Below are positions 7,888 to 16,142 of a DNA stretch of 64,000 bases, one piece after another. The number at the start of each line of letters is the position of its first letter. Positions within the stretch are counted from its first letter, which is position 1. A model generated the notes under the pieces. The model was not told the DNA's origin, searched no databases, and worked only from the letters and a program-made list of their open reading frames with translations. The DNA comes from Desulfatibacillum sp. (GTDB lineage: Bacteria; Desulfobacterota; Desulfobacteria; Desulfobacterales; Desulfatibacillaceae), in the NCBI GenBank assembly GCA_016342355.1, contig JAEINP010000006.1:1-64000 (forward strand), read 5' to 3'. The position numbers and the translations under genes were made by a program.

Positions 7888-9753
7888 TCAGTTTTCAGGG
7901 GTGTACTCAGGGACCATCTCCTTTAACAACTGCTTGATGGCCTGCCCCTCGCACGACAGGGCGGCTTTCACCAATGTTTTCAGGGAGGCGTCCATGTCCA
8001 CCAGTTCCCTATGATGATCCGAATTGAGTACCATGATGTCCTTGTGCTGAGTTTCCATCACGTCTTCCCCAGCAGTAATTAGTTCCTCGTACAATTTTTC
8101 TCCGGGCCGCAGGCCGATATATTTGATCTCGATATCCACGTCCGGTTTGAATCCGTGCAGGGTGATCACATCCCTGGCCATATCCGCAATGCGTATGGGA
8201 GTACCCATTTTGAGAAGAAAAATCTCCCCGCCCTCTCCCAAAGCGCCTGTCTGCAAAATGAGACTGCATGCTTCCGGTATGGTCATGAAATAACGCGTGA
8301 CTTCAGGATGGGTGACAGTCACCGGTCCTCTCCGTTCTATCTGCTTGCGAAACAGGGGGATAACGCTTCCCGCGCTCCCCACCACATTACCGAAACGCAC
8401 GGCCATGAACCGGGTTCCGTTTCGGGTGGCAAAGGCCTTCATGAGCATCTCCCCCACCCTCTTGGTCGCCCCCATCACATTGGTGGGCCGCACTGCCTTG
8501 TCTGTGGAAACCACCACGCACCGCTCCACGCTGTACTGGCTAGAAAGGTCCAGGATGTTGCGAGTACCCAGAATATTATTGAAAACCGCTTCCCAGGGGT
8601 GGAGTTCCATCATGGGCACATGCTTATAAGCCGCCGCATGAAAAACCACCTCCGGGCGGTGGAGCGCGAAAAGGCGGTCCATGAGCTCCCGATTCTGGAC
8701 CGCGCACAGGAGTTCCTGGGTTTCCAGGTGAGGATACATGTCCCTAATCTGCAGGTTGATATCGTAAAGTCCTGATTCGCTCCGATCCGCAATAAGCAGC
8801 TTGCGGGGGGCATATCCGCCAATTTGCTTGCAAAGCTCCGAACCTATGGATCCTGCCCCGCCAGTCACCAATACCCTTTTTCCCCGGATGTAGCCTTCGA
8901 TCTTTGCCAGGTCCAACTCCACAGGCTCCCTGCCCAACAAATCCTCGTAACGCACCTGGCGGATGGCCGATACGGTCAGCCTGCCTTCCAGCACCTCGCC
9001 CAGGCCTGGCATGGTCTTGAATGGAAGCCCGGCGACCTTACAGTGATTCACGATCCTCCGCATGTCCATGGCTGTGATTCGCGATATAGCGATGATGATT
9101 TCGTCCACCCCGAATTTTTCCGCCACGCGATGCATGTTGTGCAGGTCGCTCAGAATCGGGACGCCGTGGATCTTGTGGCCGCGCTTGGAAGGATCGTCAT
9201 CAATGAGGCCCACCATGTCAAAATGCAGGGACGGATTCTCGTGGATTTCCCGCACCAACTTTTCGCCCATGGCCCCGGCCCCGATGACCAGAACCTTCTT
9301 CAGGTCGCGCGGGCGCCTGCCCGGCGTCCACCGGCGCATGGGACCCTCCGTGTACATAAAAAACAGACGGATGCCCACCCGATACCCGCCCAAAAGGATC
9401 AGGGTCGCAAACAAGTCGATCAAAAAAACGCTCCGGGAAAACCCCTGGAACTTGAACACTGCCAGGATCACCAGAATAGCCGTCATCGACGAAACGGCGC
9501 ACGCTTTGACTAAATTCACCAAGTCGTATAGGCCCGTGTACCGCCACATGCCCTTGTACAGATCAAAATATGACAGGCACAGCACCTTCACCGGAACCAG
9601 CCAAGTCAGCACAAAAAAGAAGTTGGCCCACTCCTTCCGGAGAACAATCCCGTCAAACCTGGCTATGTAGGCAAGATAATGAGCCAGCACGATCAGCAGC
9701 ATATCAATGCCCAAAATCAACCACAAATTATTTCTTCGCATCAGAGACCGCAA
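7888..9753 (-). CDS. WbpM/CapD/FlaA1-family NDP-sugar 4,6-dehydratase (membrane-bound)
   Basis: A full-length 621-residue nucleoside-diphosphate-sugar dehydratase/epimerase. Four N-terminal membrane helices (within residues about 10-125) are followed by a CoA-binding-like Rossmann unit (VIGAGAMGEKL, about 155) and the catalytic SDR-type domain with TGGAGSIGSEL (about 295) and STDKAVRPTNVMGATKR (about 430), where Met replaces the usual SDR Tyr as in WbpM-type enzymes. Members convert UDP-GlcNAc or a related sugar to a 4-keto-6-deoxy intermediate for O-antigen, capsule or EPS. A DegT-type aminotransferase would use this product, and only a remnant of one survives nearby (10607-10747). The start overlaps the YdcF-like gene by 13 bases. 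Confidence 0.92.
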   Translation of the reverse strand: MRSLMRRNNLWLILGIDMLLIVLAHYLAYIARFDGIVLRKEWANFFFVLTWLVPVKVLCLSYFDLYKGMWRYTGLYDLVNLVKACAVSSMTAILVILAVFKFQGFSRSVFLIDLFATLILLGGYRVGIRLFFMYTEGPMRRWTPGRRPRDLKKVLVIGAGAMGEKLVREIHENPSLHFDMVGLIDDDPSKRGHKIHGVPILSDLHNMHRVAEKFGVDEIIIAISRITAMDMRRIVNHCKVAGLPFKTMPGLGEVLEGRLTVSAIRQVRYEDLLGREPVELDLAKIEGYIRGKRVLVTGGAGSIGSELCKQIGGYAPRKLLIADRSESGLYDINLQIRDMYPHLETQELLCAVQNRELMDRLFALHRPEVVFHAAAYKHVPMMELHPWEAVFNNILGTRNILDLSSQYSVERCVVVSTDKAVRPTNVMGATKRVGEMLMKAFATRNGTRFMAVRFGNVVGSAGSVIPLFRKQIERRGPVTVTHPEVTRYFMTIPEACSLILQTGALGEGGEIFLLKMGTPIRIADMARDVITLHGFKPDVDIEIKYIGLRPGEKLYEELITAGEDVMETQHKDIMVLNSDHHRELVDMDASLKTLVKAALSCEGQAIKQLLKEMVPEYTPEN

Positions 9754-10421
9754 GGAAGCTCCCTTTCACGGGGCCGAAATGACAGGCATGCCTCCAGCCC
9801 ATTCACATCAAATTGAATCACGCCCTTTAAAAGATTCAAAATACGCGATTCCTTATTACTTTTTTTCGGCAAATGTCCCCGCACTATATACACAGCCCAT
9901 TCCCCCAGGCTCCCCCACATGTCGATCATCTCGTTGTAATAAATTTTCATCCGGGAAAAACGGGATAGTTTCCTGCCGTTCCTTGTCCCGGGCTCCACAG
10001 TATAGCGTTTGATATCCACCCCGTGGCCCGCCAGTATAATCCGCAGAAAAAAGTACGACCGGGGCATATGATACCGGTGAGTAATAAGAATAACCTTTTC
10101 CCACCCATGGTCGATGATGATCCGACTCGTAAGCAGCGCGTTTTCGAACGTCGTCCGTGCTTTGTCCTCCACCAGGTGTTCCACCCCCTCGGGAAGCCCG
10201 AAGGCTGCATCATACCGAGCCAACTGCATGGCGCTCGCCGGCGACACCACCAAACTCTCCCCTAATCCCTGGTTCACCAATTCATATCCTGCAATCACCC
10301 GGGAACGCGATCCGTCAAAGACCACCACGGCATCCGCAGGCTTCAAATCGTCATCCGCAGAAAGGACCAACGCAAAATACAGGACCTGAGCCCCAAGAAC
10401 CGCGCCCGCAAACAACGCCAA
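9741..10421 (-). CDS. YdcF/SanA/ElyC-family (DUF218) membrane protein
   Basis: A 226-residue DUF218 protein. A hydrophobic N-terminal segment is followed by the family core: DAVVVFDGSRSRVIAGYEL, then ARTTFENALLTSRII, then VILITHRYHMPRSYFF. The family contains envelope-integrity proteins (SanA, ElyC), but the biochemical activity is poorly defined. The start is uncertain. The coordinate given is a TTG without a clear ribosome binding site; the frame stays open for about 26 further codons upstream (encoding KRLYPKRIFKWRAGRP before the helix), which would give a better positive-inside anchor but would need a non-ATG start. An ATG at the expected place (10440) is in another frame, so a small frameshift is possible. 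It overlaps the WbpM-type gene. Confidence 0.7.
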   Translation of the reverse strand: MALFAGAVLGAQVLYFALVLSADDDLKPADAVVVFDGSRSRVIAGYELVNQGLGESLVVSPASAMQLARYDAAFGLPEGVEHLVEDKARTTFENALLTSRIIIDHGWEKVILITHRYHMPRSYFFLRIILAGHGVDIKRYTVEPGTRNGRKLSRFSRMKIYYNEMIDMWGSLGEWAVYIVRGHLPKKSNKESRILNLLKGVIQFDVNGLEACLSFRPRERELPCGL

Positions 10422-10606
10422 AAGGCGCCCGGCGCGCCATTTAAAAATCCTTTTAGGATATAACCTCTTGAAAAATTTAATAATAATGAATAATTCTTAA
10501 GTGGGAAACCATTATAGCGGCCTTTCCTTCCAGAAAATATTCCCTCGCACGTTTCCGCATTATTTTCCTACGACGCTATTCTGGCTCTTCTTTGCCCGGA
10601 AGACCT

Positions 10607-10747
10607 TCAGTTTGCTTGTTTCAGCGCCCGCTCAGGCGCGTGATGGCATTCCATAATCACTTTCACAATGCGTTCCAGATCTCCTGCGTTTATGGCCGTG
10701 CCTGACGGCAAACACAGCCCTCGCTCAAAAAGATCCTCGCTTACCTC
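10607..10747 (-). pseudogene. remnant: C-terminal tail of a DegT/DnrJ/EryC1/StrS sugar aminotransferase
   Basis: Reading the minus strand into the stop at 10607 gives a 46-residue tail, EVSEDLFERGLCLPSG then TAINAGDLERIVKVI and a short end. 'LFERGLCLPSG' followed by 'DLERIVxVI' is the hallmark C-terminus of DegT/DnrJ/EryC1/StrS aminotransferases that use 4-keto sugars. The upstream 300-odd residues, including the PLP lysine, are absent: an in-frame TGA comes directly before the tail and unrelated sequence continues. This is therefore a truncated relic rather than a gene. It makes functional sense beside the WbpM-type dehydratase, whose product such enzymes aminate. Confidence 0.65.
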
Positions 10748-11085
10748 TCAGTCCACGGCCCGGGCCTGATACTCTGCCGCTTGCCCGGATTGGCGTCCGG
10801 TCCGCTGGTGGAAAACACCGGCTGGCAATGCATGGGCTTCCACACAGACCGGTATTCGATGTTCGCCGCCTCCAGGGCCAGGGGCGGGAAAATCGCCAAG
10901 GCGAACAGGCAAAAGCCGGTAATAGCCTTAAGACCCTTTGATATCGGGGAAGCCAAGTCTTTAAGCGTCATCGAAGGCTGCTGATTTACGGTTTCAGTTG
11001 CCACAAATTGCTCATGTGATTGTAGGGCGAAGGAACGTCGGGAGGAGCGGAAAATTCCGCTATATGATTTTGACAGGCAAAGCAT
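10741..11085 (-). pseudogene. short open frame resembling the start of a membrane protein; possible relic
   Basis: A 114-codon frame. From an internal Met (MTLKDLAS, near 10970) it shows one hydrophobic stretch (ITGFCLFALAIFPPLALEAA) and then unremarkable polar sequence that runs directly into the aminotransferase remnant in another frame. The hydrophobic stretch resembles the first helix of O-antigen ligase/polymerase-type proteins, but this is a weak likeness. No ribosome binding site is evident. I regard it as a possible fragment fused by deletion to the aminotransferase tail; it could also be a non-coding frame. Confidence 0.3.
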
Positions 11086-11385
11086 GTTTGAGAGGACTAA
11101 ACGGCCAACATTGCAGAAAGGAAGCGTGTTGCAAAATGTCCGTTGGTTTTTGGGATGTGTTTGGAATTTACGATTACTGCGCAGGTCAGAGAGATTCTAT
11201 TCGTTCGGCCTGTTGTGGTGCGTTGGTTTTGGTTGTCTCTGGCCATTGATTGGGAAATTGGAGCAATTTGGAAGCTCGGGGCACAGCTCCGCCTCCTCGT
11301 TTACATCTCCAGTATATGCCGGAAGACGAATCGGTATGATATTCCCGATTTAGGAAACCAATAACAAGAAGGTCAATGAGCGTCT

Positions 11386-11414
11386 CATATATATTGGGAT
11401 GGGGGCTTTGTCAA
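11386..11414 (-). promoter_or_regulatory. candidate sigma-70 promoter reading toward the polysaccharide region
   Basis: On the minus strand TTGACA (11414-11409) is followed after exactly 17 bases by TATATG (11391-11386). It would drive the minus-strand relics and perhaps the YdcF-wbpM genes through a leader of several hundred bases. A consensus -35 at ideal spacing supports it; the -10 matches 4 of 6. Confidence 0.4.
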
Positions 11415-11644
11415 GGGCTTTTGTTGGACTTCCTATGAGGCTCGACACACCTAAAAACCTTGATATTACTGGGTAGAATCCGTTTTTTCCTCTCACACCG
11501 AACCACAGGCGTCAATACAGCACCTCGTGAAGTAACATCAGTCTACTATCCAATTCCAGCAATTTCCGGTTAGGTTTTTGCTGACACGGGGCGGCCTTGG
11601 GGGCGGCCTTTTTTATCCTAACCATTGAGAAAAGCTCCATTGCA

Positions 11645-11672
11645 TTGACAAAGAGAGGGGAGAAGGCATAGT
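11645..11672 (+). promoter_or_regulatory. candidate promoter for the ZnuA-like gene
   Basis: TTGACA (11645-11650), 16 bases, CATAGT (11667-11672), ending 38 bases before the ATG of the ZnuA-like gene. The -35 is consensus; the -10 matches 4 of 6. I did not recognise a Zur-type palindrome overlapping it. Confidence 0.4.
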
Positions 11673-11710
11673 CTCACCCATTAACTTAAAACTCTGAGGG
11701 AGCGCTGTTT

Positions 11711-12658
11711 ATGAAAAATATTATTGGCATGGCGGTTGTGTTTTGCCTTCTGGCGCCTGGCATTATTATTGCCAACCCCGGGGATAAGCAGCCCCCTATC
11801 CCCGTGTATGTGAGCATTCTGCCTCAGGCGGATTTTGTGGAACGCATAGGCGGCAACCGCGTGATCGCAGAGGTACTCATACCCCCGGGAAAAAGCCCGG
11901 CCACCTATTCCCTCACCCCTGCCCAGATGTCGGCCCTGGCAAAGGCCAGGGTGTACTTTCGCATTGGGGTTCCCTTTGAAAACGCCCTTATTCCCAAGAT
12001 AAAAAACGGCGCTCCCCATACCCTGGTGGTGGATACCAGAAAAGGCGTCAGGCTGCGAACCATGGAAAGCGGGCATCATCACGAAGGGGAGGAAGAACTC
12101 CACGGGATGGAAGCGCATCATGATGAGGGGAATGATGGTCATGAGGAATCTCTGGACGAGCATGCCATGGGCAAGGACCCCCATATATGGCTGGACCCCC
12201 TGCTGGTAAAAATCCAGGCTCAAACCATATGCCAGACCCTGATTCATCTGGACCCCCCGGGAAAAGATTATTACCAAGCCAACCTGGAGGCCTTCGTTGG
12301 GGACCTGAACGCGCTCCATGGGGAAATCGCCCAGGCCCTGGCGCCGGTCAAGGGGAGCACGGTTTTCGTGTTTCATCCCTCATACGGGTATTTGTGCGAT
12401 GCATTTGGGCTCAGGCAGCTTGCCATAGAGCTGGAAGGAAAGACACCCAAGGGCAAGGATCTGGCTGCTTTTATCGCCAGGGCCAAAAAGGAAAATGTTC
12501 GGGTGATTTTTGTCCAGCCCCAGTTTGACCGAAACGCTGCGGAAAAAATTGCCAAGTCCATCAACGGCGCCGTGATTACCATGGACCCCTTGGCAGGTGA
12601 TTATTTTGTTAACATGAAAAACATGGCAAAGGCCATTTCCCGGGCACTGGAGCAATAA
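11711..12658 (+). CDS. ZnuA-like metal ABC transporter substrate-binding protein
   Basis: A 315-residue periplasmic cluster A-I binding protein. Signal peptide at residues 1-21; then PQADFVERIGG, IPPGKSPATYSLTPAQM, a His/Glu-rich loop (about residues 119-155), DPHIWLDP, VFHPSYGYLCDAFG, and a C-terminal lobe with MDPLAGDYFVNM. The His-rich loop and the later histidines point to zinc. The first-ligand motif, usually PHTYEP in ZnuA, is PATYSL, a variant I associate with a subfamily of this group. No ABC permease or ATPase gene follows; instead a UPF0718 permease and a DUF1980 protein do (12713 and 13765), presumably in one operon. Confidence 0.85.
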   Translation: MKNIIGMAVVFCLLAPGIIIANPGDKQPPIPVYVSILPQADFVERIGGNRVIAEVLIPPGKSPATYSLTPAQMSALAKARVYFRIGVPFENALIPKIKNGAPHTLVVDTRKGVRLRTMESGHHHEGEEELHGMEAHHDEGNDGHEESLDEHAMGKDPHIWLDPLLVKIQAQTICQTLIHLDPPGKDYYQANLEAFVGDLNALHGEIAQALAPVKGSTVFVFHPSYGYLCDAFGLRQLAIELEGKTPKGKDLAAFIARAKKENVRVIFVQPQFDRNAAEKIAKSINGAVITMDPLAGDYFVNMKNMAKAISRALEQ

Positions 12659-12712
12659 GGCTGTTCTGGCATGGAAGCCAAACCCTGTTCCTGAAAAGGT
12701 GTTTTGCCATTG

Positions 12713-13768
12713 ATGAAAAAGCCCGCCTTTCCCATAGCCTATTCTGAAACCTGCATGCACGGGCACAGAGCGCCCAGACCGGTAAACCGGGCCGGAGCAT
12801 GGGTCCAGAGCCTATTTCTAATTCTCGCTGTGTTGTTTTACATCCTATGGGGGCAGGAAGAGGAATTTCGCACCTTCAGCATTATATTTTCGTCCATTGT
12901 ACTGGAAGCCTTTCCGTTCATGCTGCTGGGCGCCCTCATAGGCGGTTTGATAGAAGTTTTCGTACCCCGGGAGCGGATAGCCGGAATCCTGCCCAAAAGG
13001 CCTTTGCTCACAGTGTTTTTGGCGGCGGCATTGGGATTGGTTTTCCCGGTATGCGAATGCGCCATTGTTCCCGTGGTGAGAAGACTGATAAAAAAAGGAC
13101 TGCCCTTAGGAGCGGCTATCGCCTATTTGCTGGGTGGGCCTATTGTGAACCCCCTGGTGGCGGCTTCCACTCTGGTGGCATATGCCATGACGTGGCAGGC
13201 GGCGTTCACCAGGCTTGCCATTGGATACGCCATTGCCGCCTCCGCAGGCCTGTTGATGGACATGTTTTTCACCCGGGAACAGGCTATCCTGCCGGAAAAT
13301 CGTGCAGACCATGGGGGGTGCGATTGCCGCAATGGATGTGAGGCTTCCGGGACATTTCTTCAACGCCTTTATGCGGGTCTGGTCCATGGGGCCAGGGATT
13401 TTTTTGATATTGGACGATTCCTGATCATGGGCGCTTTTGTGGCGGCCTTGTTGCAGACCATGGTATCGCGCGATATTTTTGCTTCAGCCATGGGAATTCC
13501 CCTGCTATCCATCCTTTTAATGATGGTTTTAGCTGTTGTTTTAAGCCTGTGCAGCGAAGCAGACGCCTTTGTGGCGGCCTCGTTCCGTTTTTCGGGCATG
13601 CCATTTTCCGCCCAGATGGGTTTCATGGTTTTGGGGCCCATGCTGGACATCAAACTGGTGCTCATGTACTTGAGCCTGTTCAGGAAAAGAGCCATCATCG
13701 CCCTGAGTTCCCTCACTGTGCTATTGGTGTTTTTAAGCATGCTGGTGATGGAGTATTGCAGCCCATGA
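12713..13768 (+). CDS. UPF0718/YraQ-family permease (DUF318)
   Basis: A 351-residue polytopic membrane protein with about eight hydrophobic helices in two homologous halves. Family signatures include AFPFMLLGALIGGLIE, FPVCECAIVPVVRRL with the conserved Cys pair, GGPIVNPL, and in the second half LCSEADAFVAASF and GPMLDIKLVLM. A metal-binding-like HGGCDCRNGC segment lies in the central loop (about residues 201-210). Members such as B. subtilis YcgR and ArsP-like proteins are predicted permeases; the substrate here is unknown. I start at the ATG at 12713 (AAAAGGTG upstream). The stop overlaps the start of the next gene (ATGA), showing coupling. Confidence 0.82.
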   Translation: MKKPAFPIAYSETCMHGHRAPRPVNRAGAWVQSLFLILAVLFYILWGQEEEFRTFSIIFSSIVLEAFPFMLLGALIGGLIEVFVPRERIAGILPKRPLLTVFLAAALGLVFPVCECAIVPVVRRLIKKGLPLGAAIAYLLGGPIVNPLVAASTLVAYAMTWQAAFTRLAIGYAIAASAGLLMDMFFTREQAILPENRADHGGCDCRNGCEASGTFLQRLYAGLVHGARDFFDIGRFLIMGAFVAALLQTMVSRDIFASAMGIPLLSILLMMVLAVVLSLCSEADAFVAASFRFSGMPFSAQMGFMVLGPMLDIKLVLMYLSLFRKRAIIALSSLTVLLVFLSMLVMEYCSP

Positions 13769-14538
13769 CCCCCACGATCCGCACCATGGAGCAATGGTTC
13801 TCCAAGCGTTTGTTGTCCCTGGTGTTTATCGCCTGGGTGCTGGCTTATGCCTGGCTCTTAAATCAGGACCGATACATGGCCTTTCTCCAACCCCGGTTTC
13901 GCGGTCTCATGTACATGGGACTTTTTATATCAGGGGTTTTCGCCCTGGTGAGTGTCCTGGCCCATTCCTCCGGGCAGGATGGAGAGGAGACTTCTGGCGC
14001 CTGGATACGGGGCGGTTTTCTGATATTGCCCATATTGTTTTTGGTAGGCGCCCACAACACTACTCTGGGGGGATATGCCCTGTCCAAAAGGCCTTTGGGG
14101 ACCTCGGTTCCCGGGCTTACCCTTGAGGAAAAAATCCTGCGTGACGACCCTTCCTTATGGACCATGGATATCCGGGACCTTCCCCCTGTGCATGAGCCGG
14201 AAAAGCCTGTCCTGTTAAGCAAGCTGTTGCGCAACTGGAAGGACTACGAAGGAAAGGAAGTATTGACCGAAGGAATGTATCACGCCCCGAAGGATAGCCC
14301 GGAAGGCTACGGCATGGTGTTCCGGTTTTATGTCACTTGCTGCGCTGCCGATGCCGTGCCAGTGGGCATTTTTGCCAGGGGCAAGGGCCTGGATTCCCTG
14401 AAAAATGACCAATGGGTGCGCGTGCGGGGTATTGTTCGTCTGGAACCTATTCTGGGCCAAGAGCTTCCTTCCATGGAAGTTTCCCAGGTGGAAAAGTTGC
14501 CGCCCCCGGCTACCGGGGAACAGTATCTCTATTTTTAA
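13765..14538 (+). CDS. TIGR03943/DUF1980 (YcgQ-like) putative permease subunit
   Basis: A 257-residue protein starting in an ATGA overlap with the UPF0718 gene; the frame is open upstream but the overlap marks the natural start. Two to three N-terminal membrane helices (about residues 16-32, 48-66 and 85-100) precede an extracytoplasmic domain (about 160-257) containing EGKEVLTEGMYHAP, FVTCCAADAVPVGIFA with a CC pair (FYVTCCAADA) and WVRVRGIVRLE, an OB-like fold. This pairing of UPF0718 with DUF1980 is the YcgR-YcgQ arrangement known from Bacillus. With a ZnuA-like protein in front, a role in metal transport or allocation is likely but unproven. Confidence 0.8.
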   Translation: MTPTIRTMEQWFSKRLLSLVFIAWVLAYAWLLNQDRYMAFLQPRFRGLMYMGLFISGVFALVSVLAHSSGQDGEETSGAWIRGGFLILPILFLVGAHNTTLGGYALSKRPLGTSVPGLTLEEKILRDDPSLWTMDIRDLPPVHEPEKPVLLSKLLRNWKDYEGKEVLTEGMYHAPKDSPEGYGMVFRFYVTCCAADAVPVGIFARGKGLDSLKNDQWVRVRGIVRLEPILGQELPSMEVSQVEKLPPPATGEQYLYF

Positions 14539-14684
14539 TAGTATCTTTTTTGTTTTGACGATGGCTTGCTTGCTTGCTAAGATGGTTGGTTCTAAAATAA
14601 TGGGAAAGAACGCCCTCCATTCGGACTATGAAGCGACGGCCAAAACGGCATGGATTATCTTTATTCGTTTTTCCAGGATTTAGC

Positions 14685-15491
14685 GTGACGTCATATAGCA
14701 GCACCATAGAAACAATCAGCGAGACTTTGGCCGGTATTCCCTTGGCCTATGAAGAAGAAAAGGCTTTTGTGAGCGAACAATCGCGGCGAGGAATTACCTG
14801 GCAGGAGGCTGGAGTTCTGGTGCTCATAACCCGGGGCGAAAAGGGTCTTTCGTTTATATTGAACAAACGGTCCCAGGAGGTTTCCCAGCCCGGGGACCTA
14901 TGCTGGCCAGGCGGGCATCCCATGCCGCTGGCGGACCGATTTATGGCGAATTGGGTGATCCCCCACCTACTGCCCATGCGCAAGGGTCAGGGGTTTGCAG
15001 CGGCGAAAAATCGCAGGCCTAAAACTTTTGAGGTGATTTCGTTTTACCTTGCCAATGCTTTAAGGGAATGCTGGGAGGAAATGCGGGTAGGCCCCAGGAA
15101 GGTGGATTTTTTAGGCGCCCTGCCCTGCTACAGGCTGGTTGGCAGGAGAAAAATTGTTTATCCTATGGTGGGTTGTCTGACCCAAACAGTAAAGTTTAAA
15201 ACAAGCTATGAAATTGAACGGAACGTATGCCTGCCCCTGGAGGATTTGTGGGACACTCAGCGTTACGGAACCTATTCCCTGATTCTCACCGGAAAGTATA
15301 GGGAACTGGCGGGCACGGACACCTGGGATCTTCCATGTTACGCCGTGGCCAGAAGGGACGGCCCCGATGACATTTTATGGGGGGCCACCTATATTATTCT
15401 TATGAACCTGTTGGACAAGGTTTTTGGATTCCGGCCTCCTGCAAACGGGCCTGTTCGTGCGGCTGCGGACCTGTATCCGCTTAGGTCATAA
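14685..15491 (+). CDS. Nudix hydrolase, NudL/CoA-pyrophosphatase-like
   Basis: A 268-residue protein. I place the start at the GTG at 14685 (AGGA about 10 bases upstream); an in-frame ATG at 14628 lacks a ribosome binding site. The Nudix signature is split by an insertion: RSQEVSQPGDLCWPGGHP (residues about 66-83) supplies the NudL-type region before the box, and NALRECWEEMRVG (about 126-138) supplies the REXXEE metal site. About 45 residues lie between the GG and the REXXEE, more than usual. NudL-type enzymes hydrolyse CoA derivatives to phosphopantetheine and ADP. Substrate is not certain here. It appears to be a single-gene unit. Confidence 0.72.
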   Translation: MTSYSSTIETISETLAGIPLAYEEEKAFVSEQSRRGITWQEAGVLVLITRGEKGLSFILNKRSQEVSQPGDLCWPGGHPMPLADRFMANWVIPHLLPMRKGQGFAAAKNRRPKTFEVISFYLANALRECWEEMRVGPRKVDFLGALPCYRLVGRRKIVYPMVGCLTQTVKFKTSYEIERNVCLPLEDLWDTQRYGTYSLILTGKYRELAGTDTWDLPCYAVARRDGPDDILWGATYIILMNLLDKVFGFRPPANGPVRAAADLYPLRS

Positions 15492-15661
15492 ATACCTGCG
15501 GATGATTTCGGGTCTTCGCCAAGTCAGGGAAATGTATTGTGTTTTGTTGACAGGCATGTGTTTTTATGTTTCTTGAGGTCCAGTTTCATGTGGGTTGTTT
15601 TCCCCCGCCGATTGACGGCGAAAACAAAACGCGCCAGAGGCGCTACAAGGAGAAATCTTAG

Positions 15662-16117
15662 ATGAAATACAGATATGTCCTTTCACGGGATGATGCAAAG
15701 AACAAGCTCACCATCAGTGAATTCACCCGGGGAGTGGACGAGAACCTGACCAATATGGGTTCCCGGGAAGTGGATGGAGAGGCCATTGAGGCAGCCCTGG
15801 CTCAGGGAGGCATGGCTGTGGTGGATGTTGTCAGATCTCACGGGATGTACCCGCCTGAAAACGTCGCCATGGACATGGCCCGCCTAGTTGCGGATCTTTT
15901 CGGGTCCATGAGGGAAGAAATCAAGGAAGGGTATATAGACGAAGTGGACGTTATCACGGCGGAAGTCATTAAGCCGGAAGTGGTCGATGCCGCAGATGAC
16001 GATGATGATATCGTAGATGATGACCTGCCAGATGAGGATATTTTGGAAAGTGATGATCTGGAACTGGGCGACACGGATGATATAGTTGAAGACGAAGAGG
16101 ACGATGTCCTGGACTGA
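15662..16117 (+). CDS. hypothetical protein with a poly-acidic C-terminal tail
   Basis: A 151-residue cytoplasmic protein with no signal. Residues 1-100 form a compact, ordinary domain (MKYRYVLSRDDAKNKLTISE; ENVAMDMARLVADLFGSM). The last ~42 residues are almost only Asp and Glu with scattered hydrophobics (DDDDDIVDDD, EDEEDDVLD). AAGGAG lies about 9 bases before the ATG. I recognise no family. Tails of this kind occur in proteins that mimic nucleic acid, bind basic partners or bind calcium; nothing decides between these. It is followed 25 bases later by moaB, so the two may be co-transcribed. Confidence 0.75.
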   Translation: MKYRYVLSRDDAKNKLTISEFTRGVDENLTNMGSREVDGEAIEAALAQGGMAVVDVVRSHGMYPPENVAMDMARLVADLFGSMREEIKEGYIDEVDVITAEVIKPEVVDAADDDDDIVDDDLPDEDILESDDLELGDTDDIVEDEEDDVLD

Positions 16118-16142
16118 TTCGTTTTACCATGAGGATTGATCC

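Larger units (their letters stand above)
10422..11700. other. 1.28 kb region without an intact gene (decayed polysaccharide-locus sequence)
   Basis: No convincing intact gene lies between the YdcF-like and ZnuA-like genes. On the minus strand it holds the C-terminal tail of a sugar aminotransferase (10607-10747), then a short open frame that begins like a membrane protein (10741-11085), and further upstream a plausible promoter (11386-11414). No terminal inverted repeats, transposase or attachment site was recognised. The composition and the gene fragments suggest deletion of several polysaccharide biosynthesis genes, leaving the dehydratase and a leader behind. Confidence 0.55.

Noticed and set aside
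11283-11305. Minus-strand GGCGGAGCTGTG resembles the RfaH ops element (GGCGGTAGCGTG) in the leader of a polysaccharide region
   Set aside because: Several mismatches to the 12-base consensus and no paired structure like JUMPstart; too weak to call.
11580-11615. GGCGGCCTTGGGGGCGGCCTTTTTT looks like a terminator before the ZnuA-like gene
   Set aside because: The arms are mostly direct rather than inverted; only GGCC can pair, so the stem is too weak despite the T-run.
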